Positions 28,214-38,182 of a stretch of DNA of 64,000 bases are shown here, one piece after another; position 1 is the stretch's first letter, and every line of letters starts with the position of its first letter. This stretch comes from Bacteroidota bacterium (lineage in GTDB: Bacteria; Bacteroidota; Bacteroidia; B-17B0; Aurantibacillaceae). The stretch is from positions 1 to 64,000 of the forward strand of contig JADJDM010000009.1 in the NCBI GenBank assembly GCA_016702705.1. The letters are read 5' to 3'. Made by a program: the position numbers and the translations under genes. The notes below the pieces were generated by a model. That model was not told the DNA's origin. It worked only from the letters and a program-made list of their open reading frames with translations, and ran no database searches.

Positions 28214-30598
28214 TTGAATATCAGTAAAAATATACGGAATTGGATAGCTGCACAGGGCATAAAACGCCTCATTGTGTATGTACTGATAATTATCAGTGTA
28301 ATAAGTTTCATTTTCTGTCTTGCGTCACCCCTTTTCACCACGCCTTACTCAACGGTGCTTTACGATAAATCCGATAAATTAATAGCAGCTCGTATTGCAA
28401 AAGACAATCAATGGCGATTTCCAAGTGATGAAAAAGTACCAGCAAAATTTGCAGCATGTTTAATGATGTTTGAAGACAAACATTTTTTTGTTCACCCAGG
28501 CATTGATGTTGGTTCAACTTTTAGAGCCGTTTCGCAAAACATTAAAAAGAAAAAAATTGTAAGTGGAGGAAGCACAATTACGATGCAAGTAATTCGTATG
28601 GCTCGTAAAAACCGTAAGCGTTCTTATTTCGAAAAATTGATAGAAATGATTTGGGCTCTGCGCTTAGAGTATAGTTGTTCTAAAGATGAAATTATGACTT
28701 TATACGCAACACATTCTCCGTTTGGTGGAAATGTTGTTGGCTTGGAGGCTGCATCTGCAAGGTACTTTGGGCGTAGTCCTGATAAACTATCATGGGCAGA
28801 GTGCGCAACATTAGCAGTGTTACCAAATGCACCTTCATTAATTTACCCAGGCAAAAATCAAAAATTACTTTTGGCAAAACGAAATAAACTATTGGCTACT
28901 CTTTTAGAGTATAAATTAATTGATAAAGAAACTTACGATTTAAGTTTACTTGAGCCAATACCGGATAAATTTTTTTCCATCCCGCAAGAGGCGCCACACT
29001 TGCTTAACAGAAGTATTGCAGATATTGGAGAAGGAAAAAGAGTAAAAACAACAATGGATTTAGAATTACAAAAGCAAGTAAATGCAATTATTGCTACTCA
29101 TGCAAAAAATTTAAAAGCTTCTGAAATACACAATGCATCTGTTATTGTAGCTGATGTTCGCACAGGAAACATTTTGTGTTATATAGGAAACACCAAAGCG
29201 GAGCAGGGGCAAGATCATGGAAATGATGTGGATGTTATTAATGCATCTCGAAGTACTGGTAGTTTGTTGAAGCCTTATTTGTATGCAGAGATGTTGAATA
29301 GCGGCGAACTCTTGCCAAGTATGTTAGTGCCCGATATTCCAACACAAATTGGAGGGTTCTCTCCCAAAAATTTTAATCTTACATACGATGGTGCAGTGCC
29401 AGCTTGGCGTGCATTAGCAAGAAGTTTAAATATTCCAACAGTAAAATTATTGCAACAACATGGTGTAGAAAAATTTCATCAAGAAATTCAAGATTTAGGA
29501 ATGACAACTATTAACCGCCCTGCATCGCATTATGGCATGTCGATTATTTTAGGTGGGGCAGAAGGGAAGTTGAGTGAGATGGCGGGAATTTACGCATCGA
29601 TGGCAAGAAGTTTAAATAATTATAATTTATACAGCGGGGCATATTTTAAAAACGATTATCGTCCACTCACTTATGTTGCAAAAGAAGTTGAGAATGAAAA
29701 AGTAAAATCCCAAAAATTAATGGCGGGTTCTGTATGGTTAACATTTGAAGCCATGGCAGAAGTATCTCGTCCTGATTTAGATGCATCGTGGAAACGATTA
29801 AGTGGTGGAAGAAAAATTGCTTGGAAAACAGGAACCAGTTTTGGTTTTAGAGATGGTTGGGCAATTGGTGTTACTCCCGATTATGTTGTTGGTGTATGGG
29901 CTGGAAATGCTGATGGTGAAGGTCGCCCAGGCTTAACTGGAATTACGGCAGCTGCCCCGATTTTATTTGATGTGTTTGGTTTATTGCCACAAAAATCTTC
30001 GTGGTTCAGCGAACCATTTAAAGAAATTAAAAATGTAAAAATATGCGCAGAGAGTGGCTACAGAGCTTCTGTAATTTGTCCAATGACGACAACAATTAAA
30101 GCACCTATTAACAGCGAAAAAACGGGGCAATGTCCTTATCATAAAATAATTCATTTAGATGAAACAGAAAGCTATCGCGTAACAAATGAATGTTATGATG
30201 TGAATAAAATGAAACATACAGCTTATTTTATTTTGCCACCAGCTATTGAGTATTATTATAAATTAAAAAACGCGAGTTATAAAACTTTACCTCCTTTTAA
30301 AGAAGGATGTTTTGTGTTTCAAGGAAAAATGATGGAAATGATTTACCCTAAAAACGGAACAAGTGTGTATGTACCTGTTGACCTTGATAGCAAACAAACT
30401 GCAGCTGTTTTCGAAGTTGCGCATCGTAATCCTAAAACACAAATACATTGGCATATTGATGAGTCGTATGTAGGAACAACAATAGAGATTCATCAATTAG
30501 GAATTAATCCTGCCAAAGGAAAACACATGCTTACATTGGTTGATGAAAATGGTGAAAGCCTGACGATTTCGTTTGAAGTGTTGAGTGACAAAAAGTAG
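28214..30598 (+). CDS. pbpC: Penicillin-binding protein 1C
   Basis: 794 residues from a TTG codon placed just behind a TATATTTG promoter element. A membrane anchor (about 18-40) is followed by the GT51 glycosyltransferase (FEDKHFFVHPGIDV, GGSTITMQVIRMAR), then the transpeptidase with the SxxK box in RSTGSLLKPYLY, the SLN box in ARSLNIPTV and the KTG box in AWKTGTSFGFRDGW. The C-terminal 80 residues are a BiPBP_C immunoglobulin-like domain, specific to PBP1C. The protein polymerises and crosslinks peptidoglycan in the periplasm. The neighbouring genes give no further clue. It contains three CGGGGCA heptamers. Confidence 0.93.
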   Translation: MNISKNIRNWIAAQGIKRLIVYVLIIISVISFIFCLASPLFTTPYSTVLYDKSDKLIAARIAKDNQWRFPSDEKVPAKFAACLMMFEDKHFFVHPGIDVGSTFRAVSQNIKKKKIVSGGSTITMQVIRMARKNRKRSYFEKLIEMIWALRLEYSCSKDEIMTLYATHSPFGGNVVGLEAASARYFGRSPDKLSWAECATLAVLPNAPSLIYPGKNQKLLLAKRNKLLATLLEYKLIDKETYDLSLLEPIPDKFFSIPQEAPHLLNRSIADIGEGKRVKTTMDLELQKQVNAIIATHAKNLKASEIHNASVIVADVRTGNILCYIGNTKAEQGQDHGNDVDVINASRSTGSLLKPYLYAEMLNSGELLPSMLVPDIPTQIGGFSPKNFNLTYDGAVPAWRALARSLNIPTVKLLQQHGVEKFHQEIQDLGMTTINRPASHYGMSIILGGAEGKLSEMAGIYASMARSLNNYNLYSGAYFKNDYRPLTYVAKEVENEKVKSQKLMAGSVWLTFEAMAEVSRPDLDASWKRLSGGRKIAWKTGTSFGFRDGWAIGVTPDYVVGVWAGNADGEGRPGLTGITAAAPILFDVFGLLPQKSSWFSEPFKEIKNVKICAESGYRASVICPMTTTIKAPINSEKTGQCPYHKIIHLDETESYRVTNECYDVNKMKHTAYFILPPAIEYYYKLKNASYKTLPPFKEGCFVFQGKMMEMIYPKNGTSVYVPVDLDSKQTAAVFEVAHRNPKTQIHWHIDESYVGTTIEIHQLGINPAKGKHMLTLVDENGESLTISFEVLSDKK

Positions 30599-30697
30599 TT
30601 AGTGGTTGCAAATTCCTAGTTGTTTACCATGCAGGGACAATAAATTTCAAACAGGAAACAACTGGACCAGAAAAATTGAACCAGAAACCAGCAATAA

Positions 30698-31555
30698 CTA
30701 GAAGCCGTATCCTTTAAAGTTTTTGGTAAACTCGTTTTCAGCAAATGTTGGATTTAATTGAAGATTAAAATAATCATATTGCTCGTAAAGACCTTTGTCA
30801 TCACTGATTCTGCTGCCTACAGGTAAAAATAATTGTTTATCTAAATAAATAACAACAAATTTAGCATAAGCAGTTGGAACTTTAATAACTTGCCCAGCTT
30901 TTACATCTTTATAACCATCAAGTTTTTTATTGTTTTCTAAAATCATGAATTCACCAACATGTAATTTACGTGCAATTGATACTAGGTTTTCACCTTTTAA
31001 AACGGTGTAATCAATAAATTTGAAATCTGGGTTGTTAATACTAAATTTATAACATGGTTTGCCATTTAAAATTTCTTCGCCTTCCAATTTAAAGTAATCA
31101 TCGAAATTATTTCCTGTTTTTAAAACGTTATAAGCAACAATGTTTCCGAAGTAATCAAATCCCATTTCGTTAATGGTGTGATGTTGTCCATCACGCATTA
31201 AATTTCCCATTGGATCTAAATTTAAATTCATGTATGGGAACGAATTTGGTTTTACTAATGCATCGCCTTTGTTTGTGCCAACTGTCCATAAAACTTCGAT
31301 ACCATTTGTGGTTAAATAAAGTTTACGTGGATTACGATTTAATTTCACTGAAGAAGAAAAATAGTTGAATTTTCCTTTTGTACGTTCAGTGATTTTTAGA
31401 TTGTATTTTAATCCTTTTACATCTGCAATTGCATTAATCATTCGTAAAACAACTTCTTTACAAGAAAACGCAGGAGTAGTTCGTTTTTTATCACTAAAAC
31501 TGAATAAGCCTAAACAACAAGTTAAGACTAGAATAATCGAAAGGTTCTTTTTCAC
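30698..31555 (-). CDS. Secreted DUF1571-like protein with LysM domain, copy A
   Basis: 285 residues from GTG at 31555, with a signal peptide (LSIILVLTCCLGLFSFS). The body is a lipoprotein-carrier-like beta sheet (LKYNLKITERTKGKFNY, LYLTTNGIEVLW, YMNLNLDPMGNLMRDGQHHTINEMGFDYFG in parts), typical of DUF1571. A LysM-like segment (YTVLKGENLVSIARKLHVGEF ... GYKDVKAGQVIKVP) is inserted before the last strands, and implies peptidoglycan contact. It is a clear paralogue of the gene immediately upstream (31608-32486). TATCTTCG lies 4 bp before the GTG, a weak variant of the -7 element. Confidence 0.78.
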   Translation of the reverse strand: MKKNLSIILVLTCCLGLFSFSDKKRTTPAFSCKEVVLRMINAIADVKGLKYNLKITERTKGKFNYFSSSVKLNRNPRKLYLTTNGIEVLWTVGTNKGDALVKPNSFPYMNLNLDPMGNLMRDGQHHTINEMGFDYFGNIVAYNVLKTGNNFDDYFKLEGEEILNGKPCYKFSINNPDFKFIDYTVLKGENLVSIARKLHVGEFMILENNKKLDGYKDVKAGQVIKVPTAYAKFVVIYLDKQLFLPVGSRISDDKGLYEQYDYFNLQLNPTFAENEFTKNFKGYGF

Positions 31556-31559
31556 ATTG

Positions 31560-31567
31560 CGAAGATA
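31560..31567 (-). promoter_or_regulatory. Variant -7 element before DUF1571 copy A
   Basis: TATCTTCG on the minus strand (one mismatch from TAnnTTTG), 4 bp before a GTG start. It would give the downstream paralogue its own transcript. Confidence 0.35.
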
Positions 31568-31607
31568 ACAAATCTTTTACAATGGTTTAACGTGTGGTTT
31601 ATAGAAA

Positions 31608-32486
31608 TTAGTCTTTATAAAATTTACCAAAATCCTCCGCTCCAAATTTTTTATTGGTTTTCACATTTAAAAACTCGTAATTTTCAAAAAGCCCAGTATC
31701 GTCATAAATAGATATGGTTACTGGTAAAAGAGTTTTTTCATCTAAGTAGAGTAAGATGTTTTTGCAGTAGTTACTTGGGATTTCAATTACTTTGCCAACT
31801 TTAATGTCTCCATAAAAACTATGCAAATCATTTTTTAAACGCAGCAAGTACTCGCTTACATTGAATTTAGCGGCAATACTGCTAACATCTTCATTTTTTT
31901 GTACTGTATACTTGGTGTAGCTAAACTTTGGATCATCAAACATTAGCCCAATACACGTTTTTCCGTTAATTGTTTTTTTAGGCAGAAACTTTAGATTTTT
32001 TGATAAATTTTCACGGTCCTTTGATAGTGCGATTGCAATGGTTTTCCCAAAATAATCGTAGCCTATTTGGTGTATAGTGTAATGCTGGTTTTTACGCATC
32101 ATGTTTCCGTATGGATCTAGTGATACTGTGGTGTTCATCAATGATTTTGCTTTTACCAAGGCTTTATTTTCATTGGTTCCTGCAACATACATTACTGATA
32201 TTTTCCTTTTCTCATTTCTGAAATAAAGTGCCTTAGGATTCATATTGAGTTTAACATTAGACTCAGCAGTTAAATATTCACCTTTTTCAACCCTTTCAAT
32301 TGCTTTAAGGCTAAACTCATAAGATTTTATCTTTTTAATGGAGTCGAGCATTGCTATAATTACCTTTAGTGGGGTAGTTTCGGTCTTAATATTTTGATTT
32401 TTAAAGGAATAGGAAAAGGGCAACACAAAGGTAAATACAGTAATAATGCTTAAGTACCTGATTATGTTATGTTTATTGAGTTTCAT
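31608..32486 (-). CDS. Secreted DUF1571-like protein with LysM domain, copy B
   Basis: 292 residues; the N-terminal hydrophobic stretch YLSIITVFTFVLPFSYSF is a signal peptide. It has the same order of parts as copy A: YEFSLKAIERVEKGEYL, VSLDPYGNMMRKNQHYTIHQIGYDYFG in parts, and a LysM-like segment YTVQKNEDVSSIAAKFNVSEY ... KVGKVIEIPSNYCK. The two copies are about 40% identical by eye, consistent with an old tandem duplication. A TATTTTTG element (32511-32518, minus) lies 24 bp upstream. The role is unknown; LysM suggests cell-wall association. Confidence 0.78.
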   Translation of the reverse strand: MKLNKHNIIRYLSIITVFTFVLPFSYSFKNQNIKTETTPLKVIIAMLDSIKKIKSYEFSLKAIERVEKGEYLTAESNVKLNMNPKALYFRNEKRKISVMYVAGTNENKALVKAKSLMNTTVSLDPYGNMMRKNQHYTIHQIGYDYFGKTIAIALSKDRENLSKNLKFLPKKTINGKTCIGLMFDDPKFSYTKYTVQKNEDVSSIAAKFNVSEYLLRLKNDLHSFYGDIKVGKVIEIPSNYCKNILLYLDEKTLLPVTISIYDDTGLFENYEFLNVKTNKKFGAEDFGKFYKD

Positions 32487-32510
32487 GAGGAATTCGAGTA
32501 CAAAAATACT

Positions 32511-32518
32511 GAATATTT
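32511..32518 (-). promoter_or_regulatory. Bacteroidota -7 element before DUF1571 copy B
   Basis: TATTTTTG on the minus strand, exact TAnnTTTG, 24 bp before the start codon. Confidence 0.45.
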
Positions 32519-32629
32519 AATCGGAGAAGCAATTTTAAATTCGTAATTTTCAAATGTTTAACACTTATGTTGCGGATTGTAGCTGTTTGCTGCGTTGATT
32601 TTCGTAAATTCGTTACCCCGTTTTTAATT

Positions 32630-33688
32630 ATGGAAACTAAGATAGAGCAATATATAAGCGAACTTTTGTACAAACACGAATGTGTTATTGTGCCTCAGTT
32701 TGGTGGTTTTGTTGCTCGCCATCTTCCGGCTTCAATTACTAACGAAGGAAGTTTAATTAGTCCACCTGCAAAATCTATTTTGTTCAATAAAAATTTGCAA
32801 AACAATGACGGCTTGTTGGTGAATTTTGTAATGGAAGCCGAAAGTCTTTCATATAATGAAGCTAATGAACAAGTATTGAAATTTGCACATTATTGTTCTT
32901 CTACGCTACAATCAAAGCAACGTGTAGAAATTAGTGGCGTTGGTGTTTTGTTTATGAACGCAGAGCAAAGCATTCAGTTTGAACCACAGGTTGATGTTAA
33001 TTATTTAATTGAGTCTTTTGGTTTATTTTCTATTAATGCAGAAGAAATTGTTGCTGCAAAAACGGATAAAATAATTGAGCTAAGTGATAGAAAAGTAATT
33101 GTAGAAAATAACAATTCTACATCTCGCAAATACTTACGTATTGCAGCAGTAACGATTGCAGCTCCCATGTTGGCATTAGGGATTTTCTTTTCCTTAACTA
33201 ATACACAAATGAAAAATAAAGTTACCTCTGCTTTTGGTATTTCAACAGAGAGTAATACATACGAAAAATCGAATTATAAAAATGCGGCTTATACATACAT
33301 TGCTAAACCAGCTCCAAATGTAATTGTAGATGCAAATGGTTATGCGGGAATTGCTTTAGCAGAAAACAATTATATTTTTGTTAATGTTAGTGATACTGTT
33401 GCTGCTGATAAAACGGTGGTTAAAAAAGTATTGCATCATGTTGCGAAATCTTCTACTACTAACGGGAAATATAAAATAGTTGTTGGATGTTTTTCTGTTG
33501 AAGAAAATGCACAACGTTTGGTTAACACACTTCACGATAGAAATATTAGCGCAAGTATAACAGGTAAAAATAAAAACGGATTGCACGTTGTAAGTGCTGG
33601 TTCTACAAATAATATTTATGAAGCGCGTACTTTGCTTCAAAGCATTCGTCAAAATTATCCAAGTGCTTGGATGATGACTGGGAATTAA
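32630..33688 (+). CDS. HU/CCDC81-like and SPOR domain membrane protein
   Basis: 352 residues from the ATG at 32630; the longer in-frame start at 32567 adds 21 residues that overlap the promoter region and do not match the family. The N-terminus (ETKIEQYISELLYKHECVIV then PQFGGFVARHLPA) is the bacterial CCDC81-like HU domain; a second copy follows to about residue 140. One transmembrane helix (about 168-186, IAAVTIAAPMLALGIFFSL) leads to a periplasmic part ending in a SPOR domain (YKIVVGCFSVEENAQRLVNTL ... ARTLLQSIRQNYPSAW). SPOR binds denuded septal peptidoglycan, so a division or septum role is inferred. Confidence 0.85.
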   Translation: METKIEQYISELLYKHECVIVPQFGGFVARHLPASITNEGSLISPPAKSILFNKNLQNNDGLLVNFVMEAESLSYNEANEQVLKFAHYCSSTLQSKQRVEISGVGVLFMNAEQSIQFEPQVDVNYLIESFGLFSINAEEIVAAKTDKIIELSDRKVIVENNNSTSRKYLRIAAVTIAAPMLALGIFFSLTNTQMKNKVTSAFGISTESNTYEKSNYKNAAYTYIAKPAPNVIVDANGYAGIALAENNYIFVNVSDTVAADKTVVKKVLHHVAKSSTTNGKYKIVVGCFSVEENAQRLVNTLHDRNISASITGKNKNGLHVVSAGSTNNIYEARTLLQSIRQNYPSAWMMTGN

Positions 33689-33712
33689 AATCATTTAAAT
33701 CTTATTTAGTAA

Positions 33713-34354
33713 ATGGAATTTATCGACGACAAAATAATCGACTATTCACTCCTACACTCCGAACTAGAAGATGAAGTATTAGTTGAATTGCAACGCGAAA
33801 CAAATTTAAAAGTTTTTTCTCCACGCATGTTAAGCGGTCATTTGCAGGGATTTTGGTTAACATTACTTTCTAAAATGTTGCAGCCAAAATTAATTGTTGA
33901 AATAGGAACCTATACTGGTTACTCTGCAATATGTCTAGCTAAAGGTTTACAAGAGAATGGTAAATTAATTACCATTGATGTGAATGAGGAAACAGAAGCT
34001 ATTGCAAAAAAATATTTTGAAAAAAGCGGACTCTCAAATAGAATCGAATTAGTAACTAAAGATGCAAAGGAAGTTTTGCCTACAATAAACGAAACAATTG
34101 ATATGGTTTTTATTGATGCTGATAAACGTAATTACTCTTTGTATTATGATTTAGTAATTGATAAAGTAAAATCAGGCGGATTAATTATTGCAGATAATGT
34201 GTTGTGGAGTGGAAAAATATTGGATTTAGAAAAGAACAAAGATGTTGACACGCAAGCCATTCAAGCCTTTAATGAAAAAATGAAAAATGATTTGAGGGTG
34301 GAGAAATTACTTTTGCCAATAAGAGATGGTTTATTCATTATGAGAAAGAAGTAA
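33713..34354 (+). CDS. O-methyltransferase (class I SAM-dependent, COMT-like)
   Basis: 213 residues. The SAM-binding motif I is LIVEIGTYTGYSAICLAKGL, motif II GKLITIDVNEETEAIAKKYF, and the metal-binding region DMVFIDADKRNYSLYYDLV with IIADNVLWSGKI. This is the cation-dependent O-methyltransferase family (methyltransf_3). The acceptor is unknown. It follows the HU/SPOR gene by 24 bp and precedes cdd by 43 bp, all in one direction. Confidence 0.9.
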   Translation: MEFIDDKIIDYSLLHSELEDEVLVELQRETNLKVFSPRMLSGHLQGFWLTLLSKMLQPKLIVEIGTYTGYSAICLAKGLQENGKLITIDVNEETEAIAKKYFEKSGLSNRIELVTKDAKEVLPTINETIDMVFIDADKRNYSLYYDLVIDKVKSGGLIIADNVLWSGKILDLEKNKDVDTQAIQAFNEKMKNDLRVEKLLLPIRDGLFIMRKK

Positions 34355-34397
34355 GATGCTTTGAGTTCTTAATTAATTCTATTAACTTCGTACTACT

Positions 34398-34892
34398 ATG
34401 GACAACAAAGAAAAAATACAAATCATTTCATCGTTTGATCTTTATAAGAAGGAAACTGATTTACCAAACGACGATCGTTTGTTATTAATGCATGCTCGTA
34501 AAACTGTGGAAAGTGCTTATGCACCTTATTCTCATTTTAATGTGGGCGCAGCAGTTCTTTTAGAAAACGGTGAAATCATTTGCGGTAGCAATCAAGAAAA
34601 TGCAGCTTATCCATCGGGTTTATGCGCTGAGCGTGTTGCCATTTTTTATGCAGGGACAAAATATCCGAATGTAAAAATAAAAGCAATTGCAGTTACTTGT
34701 AAAGCAGAAAATCAAGTTGTGGGTGAGCCGGTAACGCCTTGTGGCGCTTGTCGACAAGCGATTTCAGAATATGAAACACGTCATTCTCAAAAAATAAAAA
34801 TGATTATGTCGGGTGAGACGGGAAAAATATTGGTAGCAGAAAGTATAGATAGTTTACTTCCGTTGATGTTTAATAGTAAGCATTTAAAGTAA
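34398..34892 (+). CDS. cdd: Cytidine deaminase
   Basis: 164 residues. Cytidine deaminase converts (deoxy)cytidine to (deoxy)uridine in pyrimidine salvage. The substrate-binding segment is YSHFNVGAAVLL; zinc ligands and catalytic Glu are in SGLCAERVAIF and TPCGACRQAI. About 25 extra N-terminal residues precede the domain, as is frequent in Bacteroidota homologues. A strong terminator follows. Confidence 0.93.
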   Translation: MDNKEKIQIISSFDLYKKETDLPNDDRLLLMHARKTVESAYAPYSHFNVGAAVLLENGEIICGSNQENAAYPSGLCAERVAIFYAGTKYPNVKIKAIAVTCKAENQVVGEPVTPCGACRQAISEYETRHSQKIKMIMSGETGKILVAESIDSLLPLMFNSKHLK

Positions 34893-34912
34893 AATCATCC
34901 GATTATATAAAT

Positions 34913-34942
34913 AAGAAAGGCTTCCCGAGGGAAGCCTTTCTT
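34913..34942. terminator. Bidirectional rho-independent terminator
   Basis: Perfect 13-bp stem AAGAAAGGCTTCC / GGAAGCCTTTCTT with a CGAG tetraloop, between convergent cdd and the SprB-repeat gene. A/T-rich arms give U-tracts in both directions. Confidence 0.85.
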
Positions 34943-34961
34943 CATATAAAACATTTGATTA

Positions 34962-37900
34962 TTATTGTTTCACAAACTTAATTACTGAGCGCATTTCTGA
35001 AGAATTGATTCTTACAAAATAAACACCTGTATTCCAATTAGTAGCAGTAATTGTTGTTGCTTTGTTTGATTCGTTAATAGTAGTTGTATAAACAACTTGT
35101 CCAAGTGCATTAACAACCTCAATTTTTACATTTTCTTTTGCTTTATTAGCCAAAGAAACTGTGAAGTTATCTTGTGAAGGATTAGGGAATAAACTAACAT
35201 TGTTTGCGATAGTTGTATTTCCTTTTAAACCAACAACAACAGAAGATGGTGATTTAATGTTTGAACGAGTAGTGTTAATTGCACCACGAGTTGAGTTACA
35301 AGTAGTAGTGAACAAAGCTTCGATAGTATATTCAATTATTCCTGAAGGACAATTAACATCTACAAACGAATTTTGAGATGCAGGCAATGTAATAACATCA
35401 ACCCAACCTGTTCCGTTAGCATTTCTCTTTACTACATAATCAGAATAAGGGCGACCCATATAACTTGTCCAAACTAAGCTTGGAATACCAACTCCGTTTG
35501 TATCAACAGTTAAGTATATTGGACGATGCTCAATTTCACTTACACCCGTTTCAACACCACAGCTATCAATTGCAGAAATTTTGTATTTCCAGCTATGCAA
35601 ATCTGTGTTAGCTAAAGTATCTTTCATTTCGGTTAAACTATCAATTGGATTTTTACCGATATAACGGTAAACACCTGGCGCACTAGTTTCACGATAGATT
35701 AAAAACTCTTTTATTCCACCAATTGCAGGTCGTTCCCAAACGATGATATTTTTTTCATCTAGGGTGTCAACAGTAACCAAGCACACTTGAGGAGCGTAGT
35801 TTGCTGTCGAAGATGTTACATTAAATTCCAATGCAACTTTACAGGTTGTGATATCATCAGTAACTGTTAAGCCATAATTTCCAGGATATAATCCAGAGAT
35901 ATCTTCTGTATTTGCCCCATTTGTCCAAGAATAAGAATAAACACCACTTCCATTGTATGTATCCACGTTAATGCTTCCTGTATTTGTACCGCAATTTGTT
36001 ACATTATCATAACCATAAGCATATAATGAAGTTGGGTCACTTAAAAAATCATCTTTTACTTTTGAGCAGCCATTTGCATCAGTAACCGTAAGTTCATACT
36101 CCACCGTTAGTCCATTTAAAGTTGAGGCAGTAGATGCATCACTCCATAAATAAGTATAAGGAGCAGTTCCACCTTGAACACTAGTTGTAATTGAGCCATC
36201 TGATGCAAGACAAGAGCTTGGTGAAGTTGAATTCATATTAGGATAAATAGGCCATGGCTCATTAATAGTGGTGGTAAAAATAGTTTGACAACCATTTACA
36301 TCTGAAACAACTAATTCATAAGGACCAGCTTGTAGATTCGTCCTGTTTAAAGTTGTGTAAGATGAATCCATATCTGTCCAATAAACTGTGTATGGGGCAG
36401 TTCCACCTGATAAAGAAACACTGATTGTTCCATTATCTGCATTATTACAAGAAATATCTGTTACTGTTGGGCTACAACTGGCCCGCCAGAAGTACCAATA
36501 GTAACAATATCAGACGCAACACAACCGTTTGCATCAGTAACATCAACCATATAAATACCTGAAACAATACCATTTAGGTTATTAGAAGTATTACCAGTAT
36601 TCCAAAAATAAGAGTACGGAGCTGTACCACCTGAAGTATTGGTAGAAATATTACCATTGTTAAGTCCGCAAGATGGCTCGGTAAATGATAAACTATCCAT
36701 TAAAACACTTGGTTCAGTTATAAAAATTGTATCATAGCCATAACACAACCCAGACGAATCAGTTACCTGAATATAAGTATTGCCTGCGCCAAGGTTGTTA
36801 GCCGTTAAGCCAGTTGCTCCGTAACTCCACCAAATATTAGGTGAAGAGCCAGCACCAGTGATAGTTATAGAAGCAGATCCATCATATCCACCATTACAGG
36901 AAACATTATTATTAACTGTATGAGTAATAGAAATTGCAGTAGAAGGAGAAATGATTATACTATCAATATCTGTTGGACAAACTGTATCTGTAACCGTGAG
37001 AGTGTATAACCCAGGTGCAAGATTATAAAGAAATTGATCTGTAGAAGTAAACCCAGAAGGACCAGTCCATGAGAAAGTTGGAAAGTATGCCCCATTTGCA
37101 TACGAATATAAATAAGCATTGTTGTTTCCACAAGTTGAAGGAATAAGTCAAATGTAATGTTCATTCTAGAATCTATCAATATTACAGAATCACTTAGGCT
37201 GCAACCTGTAGTGTCACTCACCGTTACGGTGTATCCACCAGCAACTGTTAAGCCAGATATATTTTGTGTTGTTGCTCCATTTGACCATAGGTATGAAAAT
37301 GCACCCTGCCCAAGATTAGCGTTGCAATTTAATGCCCCGCCTCCATTACAATCAATACTAGTAGAAAACATTGCGTCTACTTGAAGTCCTAAAGCCCAAA
37401 CCATTCCTTCCGCAGTACATCCTGAAGTATCTGAAACTGTAACGGTATACATACCTGGAGTTAAAGTTTGTCCGGTTGATTGTCCAGTTCCTCCAGCAGG
37501 TGCCCAGCTGTATGAATAGCTTCCATCTCCACCTGTAGGATTTGCAGTTAGTTCAGCATCGCTATTACCGCAAGTTGCACTTGAAACCATAACAGGATTT
37601 GCTATTATAGGACTTCCACAGCCAAATATTGTAAATGCCAAATCACCTAAGGCTTGTTGTATTGGACCAGCTTGCCAATAACCATATCCATTTGGATACG
37701 TATTGGTTGTGTCACCGCCAATATTAATACTTCCACCATCGTAAGTAACTAATTTAAAGTATATGTTGTGTCTTGATATATATTTACGTTATTTATAAAA
37801 AGATATAGTTCCGGCAGTACTAATAAACAATGACGGAACATTATAGAAAGGTGAACTCATTCCTTCACCTGAATGAATAATAAGGTTATAATTTCCGGGT

Positions 37901-38085
37901 GTTGTTACAGAGTTTACTTTAATATCTATTCTTGATAATAGCGAAGTTACAGGTGCTACAAAAGATTGTCCTGGCGTTTCTGAACTATCTGCAAGGATAT
38001 TCCCAGATGGAGAAAAGTTGGATATAAGTACCTGCGCGTTAACAAATGTGCTCGCAAAAACAAAAAGTAATAGTAGTTTTTTCAT
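34962..38085 (-). pseudogene. Large secreted SprB-repeat adhesin-like protein with Por sorting tail, about four frameshifts
   Basis: Four open pieces (37789-38085, 36955-37641, 36461-36748, 34962-36371) join into one protein of about 1,040 residues. It begins with a signal peptide (KLLLLFVFASTFVNAQ). The middle has repeated SprB-type modules: GGTAPYTYLWSDASTA, GLTVAGGYTVTVSDTTGC, each ending in T-D-x-N/T-G-C. A fibronectin-like part (ICLVTVDTLDEKN-like VDTLDEKNIIVWERP) precedes a type A sorting domain (NVSLFPNPSQDNFTVSL ... GVYFVRINS ... VIKFVKQ). Type IX secretion to the surface is inferred. Shifts are near 37792-37801 and 37751-37757 (a compensating pair), 37145 and 36478; each has a clear continuation in the next frame. 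Confidence 0.85.
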
Positions 38086-38182
38086 ATATTAAATATTTGA
38101 CTACGAATATATAAAAAATACCAACGTTTACTAATTATGACATGTTAAATTCGACTTAATTTATATGAAAACCTACGTTAAC

